Assembly: GCA_016287755.1 (NCBI GenBank)
Contig: JAEEWT010000003.1
Location: 180,193 to 244,192 of the forward strand
Reading direction: 5' to 3'
From: Prevotella sp.
Lineage (GTDB): Bacteria; Bacteroidota; Bacteroidia; Bacteroidales; Bacteroidaceae
DNA length: 64,000 nt
This document shows, piece by piece, positions 10,330 to 20,605 of the stretch. A program made the position numbers and the translations under genes. The first letter of the stretch is position 1. The number at the start of each line of letters is the position of its first letter. The notes below the pieces were generated by a model that was not told the DNA's origin, searched no databases, and saw nothing but the letters and a program-made list of their open reading frames with translations.

Positions 10330-11208
10330 ATGGAAAGGTTTATTATTTTGATGGCAGCAGCATTACTGCAAACATCGGCTTTTGCCCAGTCGAACAACAA
10401 TACTGTAGTGATTAACAATCCGAAAAGGGTAACCATCGTCACAGGTGATTCCATCCAAAAGGTCATCGTGAAAGGTAAGGAGGGTGATGATAACTACGAG
10501 TATAGCAGCACGATCCAGTTGGTGGACAGTAATTATGTGAGTAAAGAGGAGATCAACAAAGACAGTTGGTTCCTGAAGGACATCTTTCCTTCTGTCAGCA
10601 TGACTGGCAATAATGAGCAGAAAGGTGGAGCAGAAGTGATTCTCGGTGGTCCCCTAATGATTGGTTTCACAGCGCCCACTCATACCGATTCAGGCACAGA
10701 CTTCAGTACGTTCCGTTCTTGGGAGTTTGCCCTGCCGTTCATTGAGGCCACAGCCTTTTTCGATAAGAGTCATAGGAACGCCATTGCTGTTCAGACCTTC
10801 TTCAACTGGCGAAATTATCGTATGACGGGTGATACACGCTTCGTGAAAAACGAACATGGAAACGTGGAATTAGCGCCCTATCCAGAAGGATCTAAGCCCA
10901 AGTTCTCGCGTGTCAAGGTATTCAGCTTCTCTGGTGCGCTTCTCTACTCCTACAGTAACAAAAAATGGGGATTCTCCATCGGACCGGTTATCAACTTCAA
11001 TACCTATGCCAGTCTGAAGACCCGCTATAGAATCGATGGTGGAAAATACAAGGATGTGGATAAGCATATCAACCAGCGGAAGGTTACCTTCGATATTATG
11101 GGTATTCTGGAGACACCCGAGATTGATCTGTATCTGAAGTACAGTCCGAATAACGTATTGAAAGATGGCGTGAAGTTCCGCTCACTTACTTTTGGTGTAG
11201 CATTATAA
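10330..11208 (+). CDS. Putative outer-membrane beta-barrel protein
   Basis: Signal peptide; alternating aromatic/amphipathic C-terminal strands (GALLYSYSNKKWGFSIGPVINF); last gene before a strong terminator. Confidence 0.55.
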   Translation: MERFIILMAAALLQTSAFAQSNNNTVVINNPKRVTIVTGDSIQKVIVKGKEGDDNYEYSSTIQLVDSNYVSKEEINKDSWFLKDIFPSVSMTGNNEQKGGAEVILGGPLMIGFTAPTHTDSGTDFSTFRSWEFALPFIEATAFFDKSHRNAIAVQTFFNWRNYRMTGDTRFVKNEHGNVELAPYPEGSKPKFSRVKVFSFSGALLYSYSNKKWGFSIGPVINFNTYASLKTRYRIDGGKYKDVDKHINQRKVTFDIMGILETPEIDLYLKYSPNNVLKDGVKFRSLTFGVAL

Positions 11209-11240
11209 AATACCTCTCGTTCTATTGTTTGATTCATGAT

Positions 11241-11269
11241 GCCTTCGGATTCATTCCGAAGGCTTTTTT
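11241..11269 (+). terminator. Rho-independent terminator
   Basis: GCCTTCGGA ttcat TCCGAAGGC TTTTTT. Confidence 0.85.
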
Positions 11270-11362
11270 CGTAAATTCTTCACGTTCAAGCAAACAAATG
11301 TAAATGTTTCCTTTTCACTTACTCAGAATTTTAGTACCTTTGCACCCAAAATGTAAAGGATT

Positions 11363-12853
11363 ATGGAACAGACATTATTGATATACAACACCCTTCATCG
11401 TCAGAAGGAGCGTTTCGAACCTCTTCATGCCCCCAATGTGGGCATGTATGTATGTGGCCCTACCGTGTATGGTGATCCCCATTTGGGACATGCCCGTCCT
11501 GCTATCACCTTCGATATCCTCTTCCGTTACCTGAAGCATCTGGGATATAAGGTGCGCTATGTGCGAAACATCACCGATGTGGGTCATCTGGAGCATGATG
11601 CAGACGAGGGTGAGGATAAGATTGCCAAGAAGGCACGATTGGAGCAGCTGGAGCCGATGGAGATTGCACAGTATTACACCAACCGCTACCATCAGGCCAT
11701 GGAGGCACTGAATGTGTTGCCGCCAAGTATTGAGCCACATGCCACAGGACATATCATCGAGCAGCAGCAGCTGGTGCAGGAGATTCTCGACAATGGCTTC
11801 GCCTATATCAGTAATGGCAGTGTGTATTTCGATATTGAGGCATATAACAAGAAATACCATTACGGTAAGCTGTCTGGTCGTTCCTTGGAGAACGTCATCA
11901 ACGAGAGTCGTGCCCTTGATGGCATAGGCGAGAAGCGCAACCAAGCCGACTTCGCCTTGTGGAAGAAAGCTTCACCAGAGCATATCATGCGCTGGCCGAG
12001 TCATTGGAGTGAGGGCTTCCCCGGCTGGCACTGTGAATGTACGGCCATGGGACGAAAATACTTAGGCAATCATTTCGACATTCACGGTGGAGGTATGGAT
12101 CTGGTATTCCCACACCATGAGTGTGAGATTGCACAAGCCACAGCTTCTCAGGGTGACGATATGGTGAAGTACTGGATGCACAATAACATGATTACCATCA
12201 ACGGACAGAAGATGGGTAAATCGTTGGGCAACTTCATTACCTTGGAGCAGTTCTTCACAGGTAACCATGAGCTGTTGAGTCAGCCCTATTCACCCATGAC
12301 CATCCGCTTCTTCATCCTCTCTGCCCACTATCGTAGCACGGTAGATTTTTCGGATGAGGCTTTGAAGGCCAGTGAGAAAGGATTGGAACGATTGATGAAC
12401 GGCATCAACGACCTGCAGCGTGTTCCTGTATCTGATAAGTGTGATCCTGAAACAGAGCAGTTTGTGAAGTCACTGCGTCAGAAGTGCTATGATGCGATGA
12501 ACGATGATTTCCTGACACAGATCGTAATCAGTCATCTCTTCGAGGCCTGTCGTGTGGTGAACACCTTGCTCGACCATAAGGCACAGATTTGCGCCGATTG
12601 TCTGAAGGAACTCTCTGACACCATGCATCTCTTTGCAATCGACCTCTTAGGACTCCGCAATGACAAGGGTTCTAACAACGATGCCCGTGAGGAGGCCTAT
12701 GGTAAGGTGGTGGATATGGTTCTCGATCTGCGTGCCAAGGCTAAGGCATCCAAGGATTGGGCCACCAGCGACCAGATCCGTGATGCCCTTGCAGCCGCGG
12801 GATTCGAGGTGAAGGACACCAAGGATGGGGTGACGTGGAAACTGAATGTTTAA
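11363..12853 (+). CDS. cysS: Cysteine--tRNA ligase
   Basis: [66 protein letters not shown]. Confidence 0.97.
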   Translation: MEQTLLIYNTLHRQKERFEPLHAPNVGMYVCGPTVYGDPHLGHARPAITFDILFRYLKHLGYKVRYVRNITDVGHLEHDADEGEDKIAKKARLEQLEPMEIAQYYTNRYHQAMEALNVLPPSIEPHATGHIIEQQQLVQEILDNGFAYISNGSVYFDIEAYNKKYHYGKLSGRSLENVINESRALDGIGEKRNQADFALWKKASPEHIMRWPSHWSEGFPGWHCECTAMGRKYLGNHFDIHGGGMDLVFPHHECEIAQATASQGDDMVKYWMHNNMITINGQKMGKSLGNFITLEQFFTGNHELLSQPYSPMTIRFFILSAHYRSTVDFSDEALKASEKGLERLMNGINDLQRVPVSDKCDPETEQFVKSLRQKCYDAMNDDFLTQIVISHLFEACRVVNTLLDHKAQICADCLKELSDTMHLFAIDLLGLRNDKGSNNDAREEAYGKVVDMVLDLRAKAKASKDWATSDQIRDALAAAGFEVKDTKDGVTWKLNV

Positions 12854-15078
12854 TCAACAATCGTAAAATCAAGCTGTCGCTTTTCGATATTCGCTTTGGC
12901 TACCTTAATACGGATGGGGTCGCCTAACATATATTTGTTATGGCGCCTCCGTCCCACTAACTGGTAGTTCCTCTCATCAAAGTCGTAGTAGTCATCATCG
13001 AGGTCGTGCAAAGGTATCATACCCTCGCAATGGTTCTCGTCGATTTCCGCATAGATGCCGAAGGCGGTGATGCCGCTGATATGCGCATCGAACTCTTCCC
13101 CGATATATTCCGACATAAACTCCACCATCTTATATTTAATGGAGTCGCGTTCTGCATTCTGTGCAATCTGCTCCATGTCACTGCTGTGCTCGCAGAGTTC
13201 CTCATAATGGTCGCGGTTAGCACTTCGTCCTCCTTCCTGATAGCGGGTAAGCAGACGGTGGACCATCGTGTCAGGATAACGACGTATAGGAGAAGTGAAA
13301 TGTGTATAGTAATCAAAGGCCAGTCCGTAGTGCCCGATATTGAACACGCTGTACTTTGCCTTCATCATGGCCCTCAGCGCCACACTCTCAATCACATTCT
13401 GTTCCCGTTTACCGTTCACATCGTCCATCAGTTTGTTCAGACTCTTCGAGATATCCTCTTTAGAGCCCGTGGTCTTCACCTTATAGCCGAAATGAGTAAT
13501 GAACTCACGCAGTCGTTCCAGCTTGGTGGGATCCGGCTGGTCGTGTATTCGGTAGGGTAGCGTCTTGGCTTTCTCGCCTCTCTTCACCTTACCTATTGAT
13601 TCAGCCACCTGACGGTTGGCCAAGAGCATGAACTCCTCGATGAGCTTGTTAGCATCTTTCGACTTCTTGAAATAAGCGCGTGTGGGCTTACCGTTCTCAT
13701 CTACATCGAAGTGCAGCTCCTCACGGTCGAACTTCACCGATCCGTTCTTGAAACGTTTCTTTCGCAGCTCTTTGGCAAGCGCATCCAAAGTAATCAATTC
13801 CTTCGCGTATTCACCCTCATAGCTCTTGCGGGCAGGTGCAGGTTCGCCTGTTCCATCTTTCACACCATTCTTCTCCAAGATCTCCTGAACCTCCTCGTAT
13901 GCAAAGCGGCGGTTACTCTTGATGACCGTATGGGCCAAATGCCAGTCCTTGATGTTCGCCTCACCGTCGAGAACGAAGATTACGCTATAGCACAACTTCT
14001 CCTCATCAGGGCGCAAGGAACAGATAAAGTTACACAGACGTTCGGGTAACATCGGAATGGTGCGGTCAACGAGATACACACTGGTAGCCCTCTTCTGAGC
14101 TTCCTTGTCGATAACGGAGCCTTCCTTGACATAGTGGGAAACATCAGCGATATGAACACCTACCTCCCACAGTTTCGGGGGTGCGGAGGTGCGGGAGTGC
14201 GGGAGTGCGAGATTACCTTCGTACTCTCGTATAGATAGTGCATCATCAAAGTCCTTGGCATCCTTGGGGTCGATGGTAAAGGTAGTAACATCACGGAAGT
14301 CCTCTCTTCGGGCAATCTCCTGCTCAGTGATGCCCGGATCGATTCTATTGGCCGCCTCCTCCACGTTCTTCGGGTACTTATACGGCAGTCCGTATTGAGC
14401 AAGAATAGCATGCATCTCAGCATTGTTCTCGCCAATCTTTCCCAATACGTCAATCACTTCGCCCACAATGTTCTTCGACTCCTTTGAAGGCCATTGTGTG
14501 ATCTTTACAACCGCCTTATCATCCGTCTTACCCCCCTTCAGTTTCTTCTTGGGGATGAAGATATCGTGAACGAACAAGTTTCCATCGGGAATCAGGAAGG
14601 CAAAATCGCGTTCCACCTGCAGTCTTCCCACCACCTGGTCATGAGCCCTGCGAATAATCTCCGTGACCATTGCCTCCTTGATATGCTTCTCGCGGCGTGC
14701 CATCATCGTAACCTTAACACGGTCGCCATTGAGTGCAAACATCGAGTTGCGTTCAGCAATAAACACAGGCTTGTCACTTCCATCGGCAAGGAACGAGTTC
14801 TTTCCATTGGCCTTACGGATGAAAATACCTTCGGCCACCTGTCCTCTTAAGTTCAGTCGGTAGCTATGCTCAGAGGGCTTACTCAAGAAATCGTCCCAGC
14901 TCATATCCTCGAGGATATCCATGGCAAGCATCTTCGAGGGATGGTTGTCAAGGTGCAGTGTCTTGAAGATCTGCTTGATGGTATATGTTTCGTTAGGGTT
15001 CTGTTGGAATAAGGTCTGCAGCATTTCGCTCAGCTTATTCTTGGTGAGGCGTTTGCCTTTGTTCTTACCTTTTGCCAT
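12850..15078 (-). CDS. rnr: Ribonuclease R
   Basis: RNB motif [49 protein letters not shown]-terminal S1 domain; start at [11 protein letters not shown]. Confidence 0.93.
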   Translation of the reverse strand: MAKGKNKGKRLTKNKLSEMLQTLFQQNPNETYTIKQIFKTLHLDNHPSKMLAMDILEDMSWDDFLSKPSEHSYRLNLRGQVAEGIFIRKANGKNSFLADGSDKPVFIAERNSMFALNGDRVKVTMMARREKHIKEAMVTEIIRRAHDQVVGRLQVERDFAFLIPDGNLFVHDIFIPKKKLKGGKTDDKAVVKITQWPSKESKNIVGEVIDVLGKIGENNAEMHAILAQYGLPYKYPKNVEEAANRIDPGITEQEIARREDFRDVTTFTIDPKDAKDFDDALSIREYEGNLALPHSRTSAPPKLWEVGVHIADVSHYVKEGSVIDKEAQKRATSVYLVDRTIPMLPERLCNFICSLRPDEEKLCYSVIFVLDGEANIKDWHLAHTVIKSNRRFAYEEVQEILEKNGVKDGTGEPAPARKSYEGEYAKELITLDALAKELRKKRFKNGSVKFDREELHFDVDENGKPTRAYFKKSKDANKLIEEFMLLANRQVAESIGKVKRGEKAKTLPYRIHDQPDPTKLERLREFITHFGYKVKTTGSKEDISKSLNKLMDDVNGKREQNVIESVALRAMMKAKYSVFNIGHYGLAFDYYTHFTSPIRRYPDTMVHRLLTRYQEGGRSANRDHYEELCEHSSDMEQIAQNAERDSIKYKMVEFMSEYIGEEFDAHISGITAFGIYAEIDENHCEGMIPLHDLDDDYYDFDERNYQLVGRRRHNKYMLGDPIRIKVAKANIEKRQLDFTIVD
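14176..14211. repeat. Octad repeat tract inside rnr
   Basis: GGGGGTGC GGAGGTGC GGGAGTGC GGGAGTGC GAG; encodes the extra [13 protein letters not shown] segment. Confidence 0.75.
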
Positions 15079-15172
15079 AGTCGTTATGTTTAATAGAATC
15101 GTGATGCAAATATACATAATTTCCATGAAAGGAGTGTTTTTTTGCCTAAAAATATGTACTTTTGCAGTCAAA

Positions 15173-16171
15173 ATGGATAAGATACTGATTACAGGCGCCT
15201 CAGGATTCATCGGTAGCTTTATCGTGGAAGAGGCATTGAAACGCAACATGGAAGTATGGGCAGCCGTCAGGAGAAGCAGTTCTCGCGAATGGCTGCAGGA
15301 TGAACGTATCCATTTCATTGAACTGAATCTTTCCTCCGAGGACGAGCTGAAGAAGCAGCTTCAGGATCATGTCTTCGATTATGTGGTTCATGCCGCAGGT
15401 GTAACGAAATGTCTTCGTAAAGAGCAGTTCTATGCGGTGAACACCGAGGGAACGAAACATCTGGTGAATGCCTTACTCGCTTTGCAGATGCCTTTGAAGA
15501 AGTTCATCTACCTGAGCAGTCTGAGTATCTTCGGAGCCATTCGTGAACAGCAGCCTTACGAGGCCATCCGTGAAACCGATACGCCTCTGCCTAACACGGA
15601 ATATGGTAAGAGTAAATTGGAGGCAGAAACCTTCCTGAAGGAAGCAGCCGATAGACTCCCTTACGTCATCTTGCGCCCCACAGGTGTCTATGGTCCTCGC
15701 GAAAAAGACTATTTCCTGATGGTAAAGAGTATCCAGTCGCATTCGGATTTCTCCGTGGGCTTCAAACGTCAGGATATCACCTTTGTTTATGTTAAAGATG
15801 TGGTGCAGGCCATATTTCTGGCCATGGAACGCGGTAAGAGCGGCAGGTGCTATTTCCTGAGTGATGGCCAGGTGTATCAGTCGGCTACGTTCAGTAATCT
15901 GCTTATCCGCGAACTTGGCAACCCCTGGTGTCTGCGCATCAAAGCCCCCATCTGGGTACTGCGCATTGTTACCTTCTTTGGCGAGCAGGTGGGTAGGATA
16001 ACGGGAAAGATATCCGCGCTGAACAACGATAAGTATCATATCCTGAAGCAGCGCAACTGGCGGTGCGATATTCAGCCAGCAATCGATGAACTGGGCTATC
16101 AGCCGGAATACCAACTGGAGCGTGGGGTAAAGGAAACGGTTGCGTGGTATAAGGAGCATCATTGGATATAA
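15173..16171 (+). CDS. NAD-dependent epimerase/dehydratase
   Basis: MDKILITGASGFIGSFIVEEAL; YxxxK motif TEYGKSKLEAE; RPTGVYGPRE. The longer upstream start lies antisense to rnr and is rejected. Confidence 0.9.
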   Translation: MDKILITGASGFIGSFIVEEALKRNMEVWAAVRRSSSREWLQDERIHFIELNLSSEDELKKQLQDHVFDYVVHAAGVTKCLRKEQFYAVNTEGTKHLVNALLALQMPLKKFIYLSSLSIFGAIREQQPYEAIRETDTPLPNTEYGKSKLEAETFLKEAADRLPYVILRPTGVYGPREKDYFLMVKSIQSHSDFSVGFKRQDITFVYVKDVVQAIFLAMERGKSGRCYFLSDGQVYQSATFSNLLIRELGNPWCLRIKAPIWVLRIVTFFGEQVGRITGKISALNNDKYHILKQRNWRCDIQPAIDELGYQPEYQLERGVKETVAWYKEHHWI

Positions 16172-16173
16172 TA

Positions 16174-16211
16174 GAAGCAAGAGGCAAGAGGCAAGAAGCA
16201 AGAAGCAAGAA
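16174..16211. repeat. Heptad repeat tract
   Basis: GAAGCAA GAGGCAA GAGGCAA GAAGCAA GAAGCAA GAAC. Confidence 0.8.
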
Positions 16212-16215
16212 CTTT

Positions 16216-16262
16216 TGGAGCAGCGAGTGCCACCATGCTTGCATGATTGGCCGAGTCGTGAC
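16216..16262 (+). other. Conserved-flank stem-loop element, copy 1
   Basis: TGGAGCAGCGAGTG [CCACCATGC tt GCATGATTGG] CCGAGTCGTGAC; conserved flanks shared with 51706-51756. Confidence 0.6.
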
Positions 16263-16282
16263 GAAAGTCAACGAAGTTAAAA

Positions 16283-17233
16283 ATGAGAAATCTGTTTGCG
16301 ATAGAGAAGAAACCCTATAAGGGGTTGTTTGCGTATGAGTGGGTGGTGGCAGCTTATCTGTTGCTCACCCTGATCGTCATCTTCTTTTGTTATACCAAGA
16401 TGCCGAATGCGCAGGCAATGATTTGGGGACGAGTGAGAGTGGTTGTTACAACGGCAGCCATGATTCTGATCTATCGACTCATTCCTTGTCGTTTTACCCG
16501 TTTGGCGCGTGCCACCCTTCAGCTGGCATTACTTTCCTGGTGGTATCCCGATACCTATGAAATCAACCGCGTCTTCCCCAACCTCGATCATCTTTTTGCC
16601 CAATGGGAACAGCAGCTCTTCAGCTGTCAGCCAGCATTCCACTTCTCGCAGCTGATGCCTTGGCCGTGGTTCAGCGAACTGATGGATTTAGGCTATGTGT
16701 CGTATTTCCCCATGATAGTCACGGTGGTCATCTTCTATTTCTTCTTCCGTTACGAAGAGTTCCATCGCACCGTATTCATCATTTTAGGCGCCTTCTTCAT
16801 CTACTATGTCATCTTCATCTTCCTGCCAGTAACAGGTCCGCAATATTACTATGGAGCCATTGGAATGGATCAGGTGGCGCAAGGTATTTTCCCCAACATA
16901 CACGACTATTTCAACTTCTCGATGGAGCGAATGACGAGTCCTGGATATGCCAAAGGAATTTTCTACCAGATGGTGGAAGATGCACATAATGCAGGCGAAC
17001 GCCCAACGGCAGCCTTCCCCAGCAGTCATGTGGGCATCACTACCGTACTCATGTTCCTCGCTTGGCACAGCAAGAGCAAACGTCTGTTCTTCATCCTTTT
17101 ACCCTTCTTCATCCTGATGTTTTTTGCCACGGTTTATATCCAGGCACACTATGCCATTGATGCCCTTGCCGGATTGCTTACAGGAGCCTTATTATATGGC
17201 GTTTTGAGCAGATTTTGTACCTACAAATGGTGA
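16283..17233 (+). CDS. Phosphatase PAP2 family membrane protein
   Basis: AAFPSSHVGITTVLM and HYAIDALAGLLTG motifs in a multi-TM protein. Confidence 0.85.
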   Translation: MRNLFAIEKKPYKGLFAYEWVVAAYLLLTLIVIFFCYTKMPNAQAMIWGRVRVVVTTAAMILIYRLIPCRFTRLARATLQLALLSWWYPDTYEINRVFPNLDHLFAQWEQQLFSCQPAFHFSQLMPWPWFSELMDLGYVSYFPMIVTVVIFYFFFRYEEFHRTVFIILGAFFIYYVIFIFLPVTGPQYYYGAIGMDQVAQGIFPNIHDYFNFSMERMTSPGYAKGIFYQMVEDAHNAGERPTAAFPSSHVGITTVLMFLAWHSKSKRLFFILLPFFILMFFATVYIQAHYAIDALAGLLTGALLYGVLSRFCTYKW

Positions 17234-17344
17234 TATAGGGTTAATAAATCTTAATTTCTTGGTTTTTTTGGTATAACGCATGCGAATAAATTGTATATTT
17301 GTGCGTTCTATCAAATATAATTAATTCAAGAAATTGGTGTCCCT

Positions 17345-19930
17345 ATGGATAAGAAGAAGTATTATAGTATATTCCTTATTGCCCTATTCCTGAGCATTTT
17401 ACCGCTATGTAAATTGGCTGCACAAGAACAGACAGAAGATACACATGCCCATGCCTCAAGTCTGAAGTGGAAAGGTATTGATATAGACGAAGTATTTGGT
17501 AACACTGACTATCTGGCTACCAAAGATAATTATTCTAATAAGAATGGTATGCGATTCTTTCTCTATAACGTGGGTACAGGCCGATTTGTTATAGAGGGAG
17601 GCAACTGGGGAATGGAAGGCAGACTCTTTCATGAGACCTTCGGGCGACCGATGGAACTGCTCTACTTACAATTGAATGGTAATAAATATGGAATTGTAAA
17701 AAGTGGAATTAGCGAAAGCACGGATAAAAATTTATTTGGTTGCAATGCACCAGGTGCTTTTCATACTCAATCTAATTGGGAGAATTATGAACAATACAGT
17801 TTCACTATCATGATGGATGCAAGCAAGACCAAACGGAATGGATGGACTTTTGAGCGTGTGGATGGTGAAACAGGAGACACATACACCTACTATATGTACG
17901 AAACTTCCAATCAAAATAATTATAAAAACAACAAGTATTATCTAGGAGCAGTGTATGGTGATTGGAAGAAAGATAATAGTAATACCGAAACTGATAAGCT
18001 TGTATATAGAGACTATGATCGTGCAACATGGACAACCAAAGAAGACGTAAAAAACATAACAACAAAATATGAGGTTAAAGAAGAGTTTAAAACGGAGATG
18101 ATTCCTTTAAACGAACTTTACCAATGGCGACTTGTGCCAGAAAAAGAATTTCTGGATATGCTTGATAATGATGAAATCGGACTGAATCCCAGTGTCTCTG
18201 TTCAGATTTACGATCGTGACTTCACGCGAAATGCAGAGCAATTTAGTACAAATTGGATAACGGAGAACAAAAGTGGTGTAAATTATAATGTTAAAGGTCG
18301 GTATGGGTTTACTTTTGGATCTACTGGTAATAAATACAATACTCAGCAAAAACAGTATAACAATGATGCATGGAATAAACCATTGAGACTGAAAAACATA
18401 TTCGAAAAGGTTGACGGATCACAAGCAGAAAATTTTAAATACGGACTGAAGAATGGAAAGTATGGCTTCCTTACCTTCGAGGGGATTGGACGCACTTATA
18501 CAAAGGTGGAGGTGCCAAGAGCTGGATGGTATCTTGTTCAGTGCTACGGATTTGTGTATAGTGATTCTGGACATGATGCTTACCTCTTTGCAAAAGTTGA
18601 GGGTAGTAATGAGACATCTTCAACTGGAGGGGAATCAAAGAATAATCTTCGTCATATAAGTACTAGTACTCTAAGTAATGAAATATTAACGGGGAAAAAT
18701 GATAGAGAAAAATGTCTTAAGGTGGGCAAGTTTCTTACGCAACCAAAAACAAGTGAGAGCGAAGGAGAAACGAAAGAAGACTATTTGACTACGTTGTGGA
18801 TTTGTATAACCGAAGAACAGTTCGAGAATGGAATCAAAACATTACAGATAGGTGTTGGTAAAGACGAGGCAACACAAAGCGAGGGGATAGTGAACAATGG
18901 AAAAACCTATTACTACGACACCGACTGGGTATGTGTTGACGACTTCCGCATGTCATACCTTGGTCTTCGTCCTGCGTTCTTCTATGAGGAAGAGGAAAAT
19001 CTCAACTATTTGGATCCCACCTCATCCGATTATATCGATTCTGAAACAAACAAAGCGAAACAGTATCAGGGTGCTTCACCCACAGGACAATATGCCGGTG
19101 CGATATGTATTGAGCGTTCGCTATTGACAGACCAGTGGAATACGTTCAGTTTCCCACTAAATCTGACAGGTGAGCAGATACGCCAAGCATTTGGCGAAGA
19201 TGCACAATTGGCGTATATACATAGCGTTGGCGGTTTGTCACAACATGATAATGTCATCGACTTCCAGACTAAAACATTGTTTACGTCAGAGACTGTGGTA
19301 GAGCCAGGACAGTTCTATTTGCTGAAGCCGACAAAACTCCCTCTCAAGGGCATCGATCCACGGGGACGCGAAGCAGAGTATTATGAACTGGGTCGGAAAT
19401 ACTTTTCAGTTAATGACGAACCTGATAGTTATAAACACGACCTCTTGGCAGCCGGAACAAAGATGGAGAACAAAGAGACCATTAAGATGGGTGACGGTAG
19501 ACAAGGCGGCACAGCATCGGTGACCTACGTGCAAACCTCTGATGTGACAAATTTCCATGTGAATTCAGATGGTATCTATACCGGAACCAATATCTATGCT
19601 CCCAAAGGTTCTTACGCTGTGAGTGTCAAATCCGACAAAGCCACCATCTTCCATTTAAAGAGAGATACTCCTATCAAGGGCTTCAGGGGCTGGATCAATC
19701 TGGATAATGAGTTAGATCAGCAGTCGTCGAAAGAATTCTCGATGGAAATATACGGTATGTTCTTTAAAGAGCCTTCAGGAGTGACTACTGATGCTGAACT
19801 ACCAAGTATACAGATTCTGAGCAACGATGAGGCTGTCTATGACCTTACCGGACGTAAGGTGGGAACCCTTGGTAAGAACCTGCCTAAGGGAATTTATATC
19901 GTGAAGGGCAAAAAGTTCTTCGTGAATTAG
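17345..19930 (+). CDS. Large secreted/surface hypothetical protein with C-terminal sorting-like tail
   Basis: Signal peptide; ends ...AVYDLTGRKVGTLGKNLPKGIYIVKGKKFFVN. Confidence 0.7.
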   Translation: MDKKKYYSIFLIALFLSILPLCKLAAQEQTEDTHAHASSLKWKGIDIDEVFGNTDYLATKDNYSNKNGMRFFLYNVGTGRFVIEGGNWGMEGRLFHETFGRPMELLYLQLNGNKYGIVKSGISESTDKNLFGCNAPGAFHTQSNWENYEQYSFTIMMDASKTKRNGWTFERVDGETGDTYTYYMYETSNQNNYKNNKYYLGAVYGDWKKDNSNTETDKLVYRDYDRATWTTKEDVKNITTKYEVKEEFKTEMIPLNELYQWRLVPEKEFLDMLDNDEIGLNPSVSVQIYDRDFTRNAEQFSTNWITENKSGVNYNVKGRYGFTFGSTGNKYNTQQKQYNNDAWNKPLRLKNIFEKVDGSQAENFKYGLKNGKYGFLTFEGIGRTYTKVEVPRAGWYLVQCYGFVYSDSGHDAYLFAKVEGSNETSSTGGESKNNLRHISTSTLSNEILTGKNDREKCLKVGKFLTQPKTSESEGETKEDYLTTLWICITEEQFENGIKTLQIGVGKDEATQSEGIVNNGKTYYYDTDWVCVDDFRMSYLGLRPAFFYEEEENLNYLDPTSSDYIDSETNKAKQYQGASPTGQYAGAICIERSLLTDQWNTFSFPLNLTGEQIRQAFGEDAQLAYIHSVGGLSQHDNVIDFQTKTLFTSETVVEPGQFYLLKPTKLPLKGIDPRGREAEYYELGRKYFSVNDEPDSYKHDLLAAGTKMENKETIKMGDGRQGGTASVTYVQTSDVTNFHVNSDGIYTGTNIYAPKGSYAVSVKSDKATIFHLKRDTPIKGFRGWINLDNELDQQSSKEFSMEIYGMFFKEPSGVTTDAELPSIQILSNDEAVYDLTGRKVGTLGKNLPKGIYIVKGKKFFVN

Positions 19931-19947
19931 GTTAGAGGTTAGAAGAG

Positions 19948-20127
19948 ATGAAGAAGGAGTACATAGCACCTGAGATGTGGGTAACCCCGTATGAGGCTAC
20001 CCACATCCTTGCGCGTTCAAAGCCGGGCTATGCCATCGATAATGAAGAACATGACGATAGCAATATCATCGACATTGAGGAAGATCCGTGGGATGGCGAT
20101 GACGACGAATGGCTCGATTTGTGGTAA
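19948..20127 (+). CDS. 59-aa acidic micro-ORF (absent from the >=60 aa ORF track)
   Basis: ATG...TAA reads MKKEYIAPEMWVTPYEATHILARSKPGYAIDNEEHDDSNIIDIEEDPWDGDDDEWLDLW; 17 bp after the upstream CDS. Confidence 0.65.
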   Translation: MKKEYIAPEMWVTPYEATHILARSKPGYAIDNEEHDDSNIIDIEEDPWDGDDDEWLDLW

Positions 20128-20329
20128 TTGTGACATTTGTGACATGTGACATTTGTGACAATAAGCTTTTTTACATGTGGATTTGAAGGGTTATATTATA
20201 TATATAATATAAAATATAATTACTTATAATATATAATCTAATGTTCATTTCTCAACATCGAAAATCATCGTTTCTCAACATCGAAAATCCTTAATGTCAC
20301 AAATGTCACATGTCACAAATGTCACAATT
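20126..20329. repeat. 204-bp element bounded by 39-bp inverted repeats
   Basis: 20126-20164 AATTGTGACATTTGTGACATGTGACATTTGTGACAATAA matches the reverse complement of 20291-20329 at 38/39; each arm contains 2x TGTGACATTTGTGACA; interior has a 2x 19-bp TTTCTCAACATCGAAAATC repeat. Confidence 0.85.
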
Positions 20330-20578
20330 TGTATCGGAATGTCGAGGTGTCGTTATAACTTATAACGTAATCCCGTAATAACGAAAAGGGAAAGTGCCAC
20401 ACTTTGCGCTAAAAACTATGGCAGTTTCCAATTGAAAGTGCCTCAAACGCTGATTGTGGGAACGTCATTCTCTGATAGCGTTTACGGCGTTCAGTGTTTT
20501 TTAACGTTAGAATCTTGTTTGTTAAAGGATTTTCACGCGCTGTAGGGGGTCGATATTTGGTGGTTACAATAATTATAC

Positions 20579-20586
20579 GTACCTTT
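20579..20586 (+). promoter_or_regulatory. -7 promoter element (TACCTTTG) of miaB
   Basis: TACCTTTG matches the Bacteroidetes TAnnTTTG motif and overlaps the upstream TTG pseudo-start. Confidence 0.6.
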
Positions 20587-20605
20587 GTCACCAAATAACA
20601 AAATA

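Noticed and set aside
20126-20329. Inverted-repeat element considered as an insertion sequence
   Set aside because: Interior is about 126 bp and encodes no transposase; at most non-autonomous
20585-20605. TTG start of miaB in the ORF track
   Set aside because: The TTG overlaps a TACCTTTG -7 promoter motif, so the GTG at 20606 is more plausible
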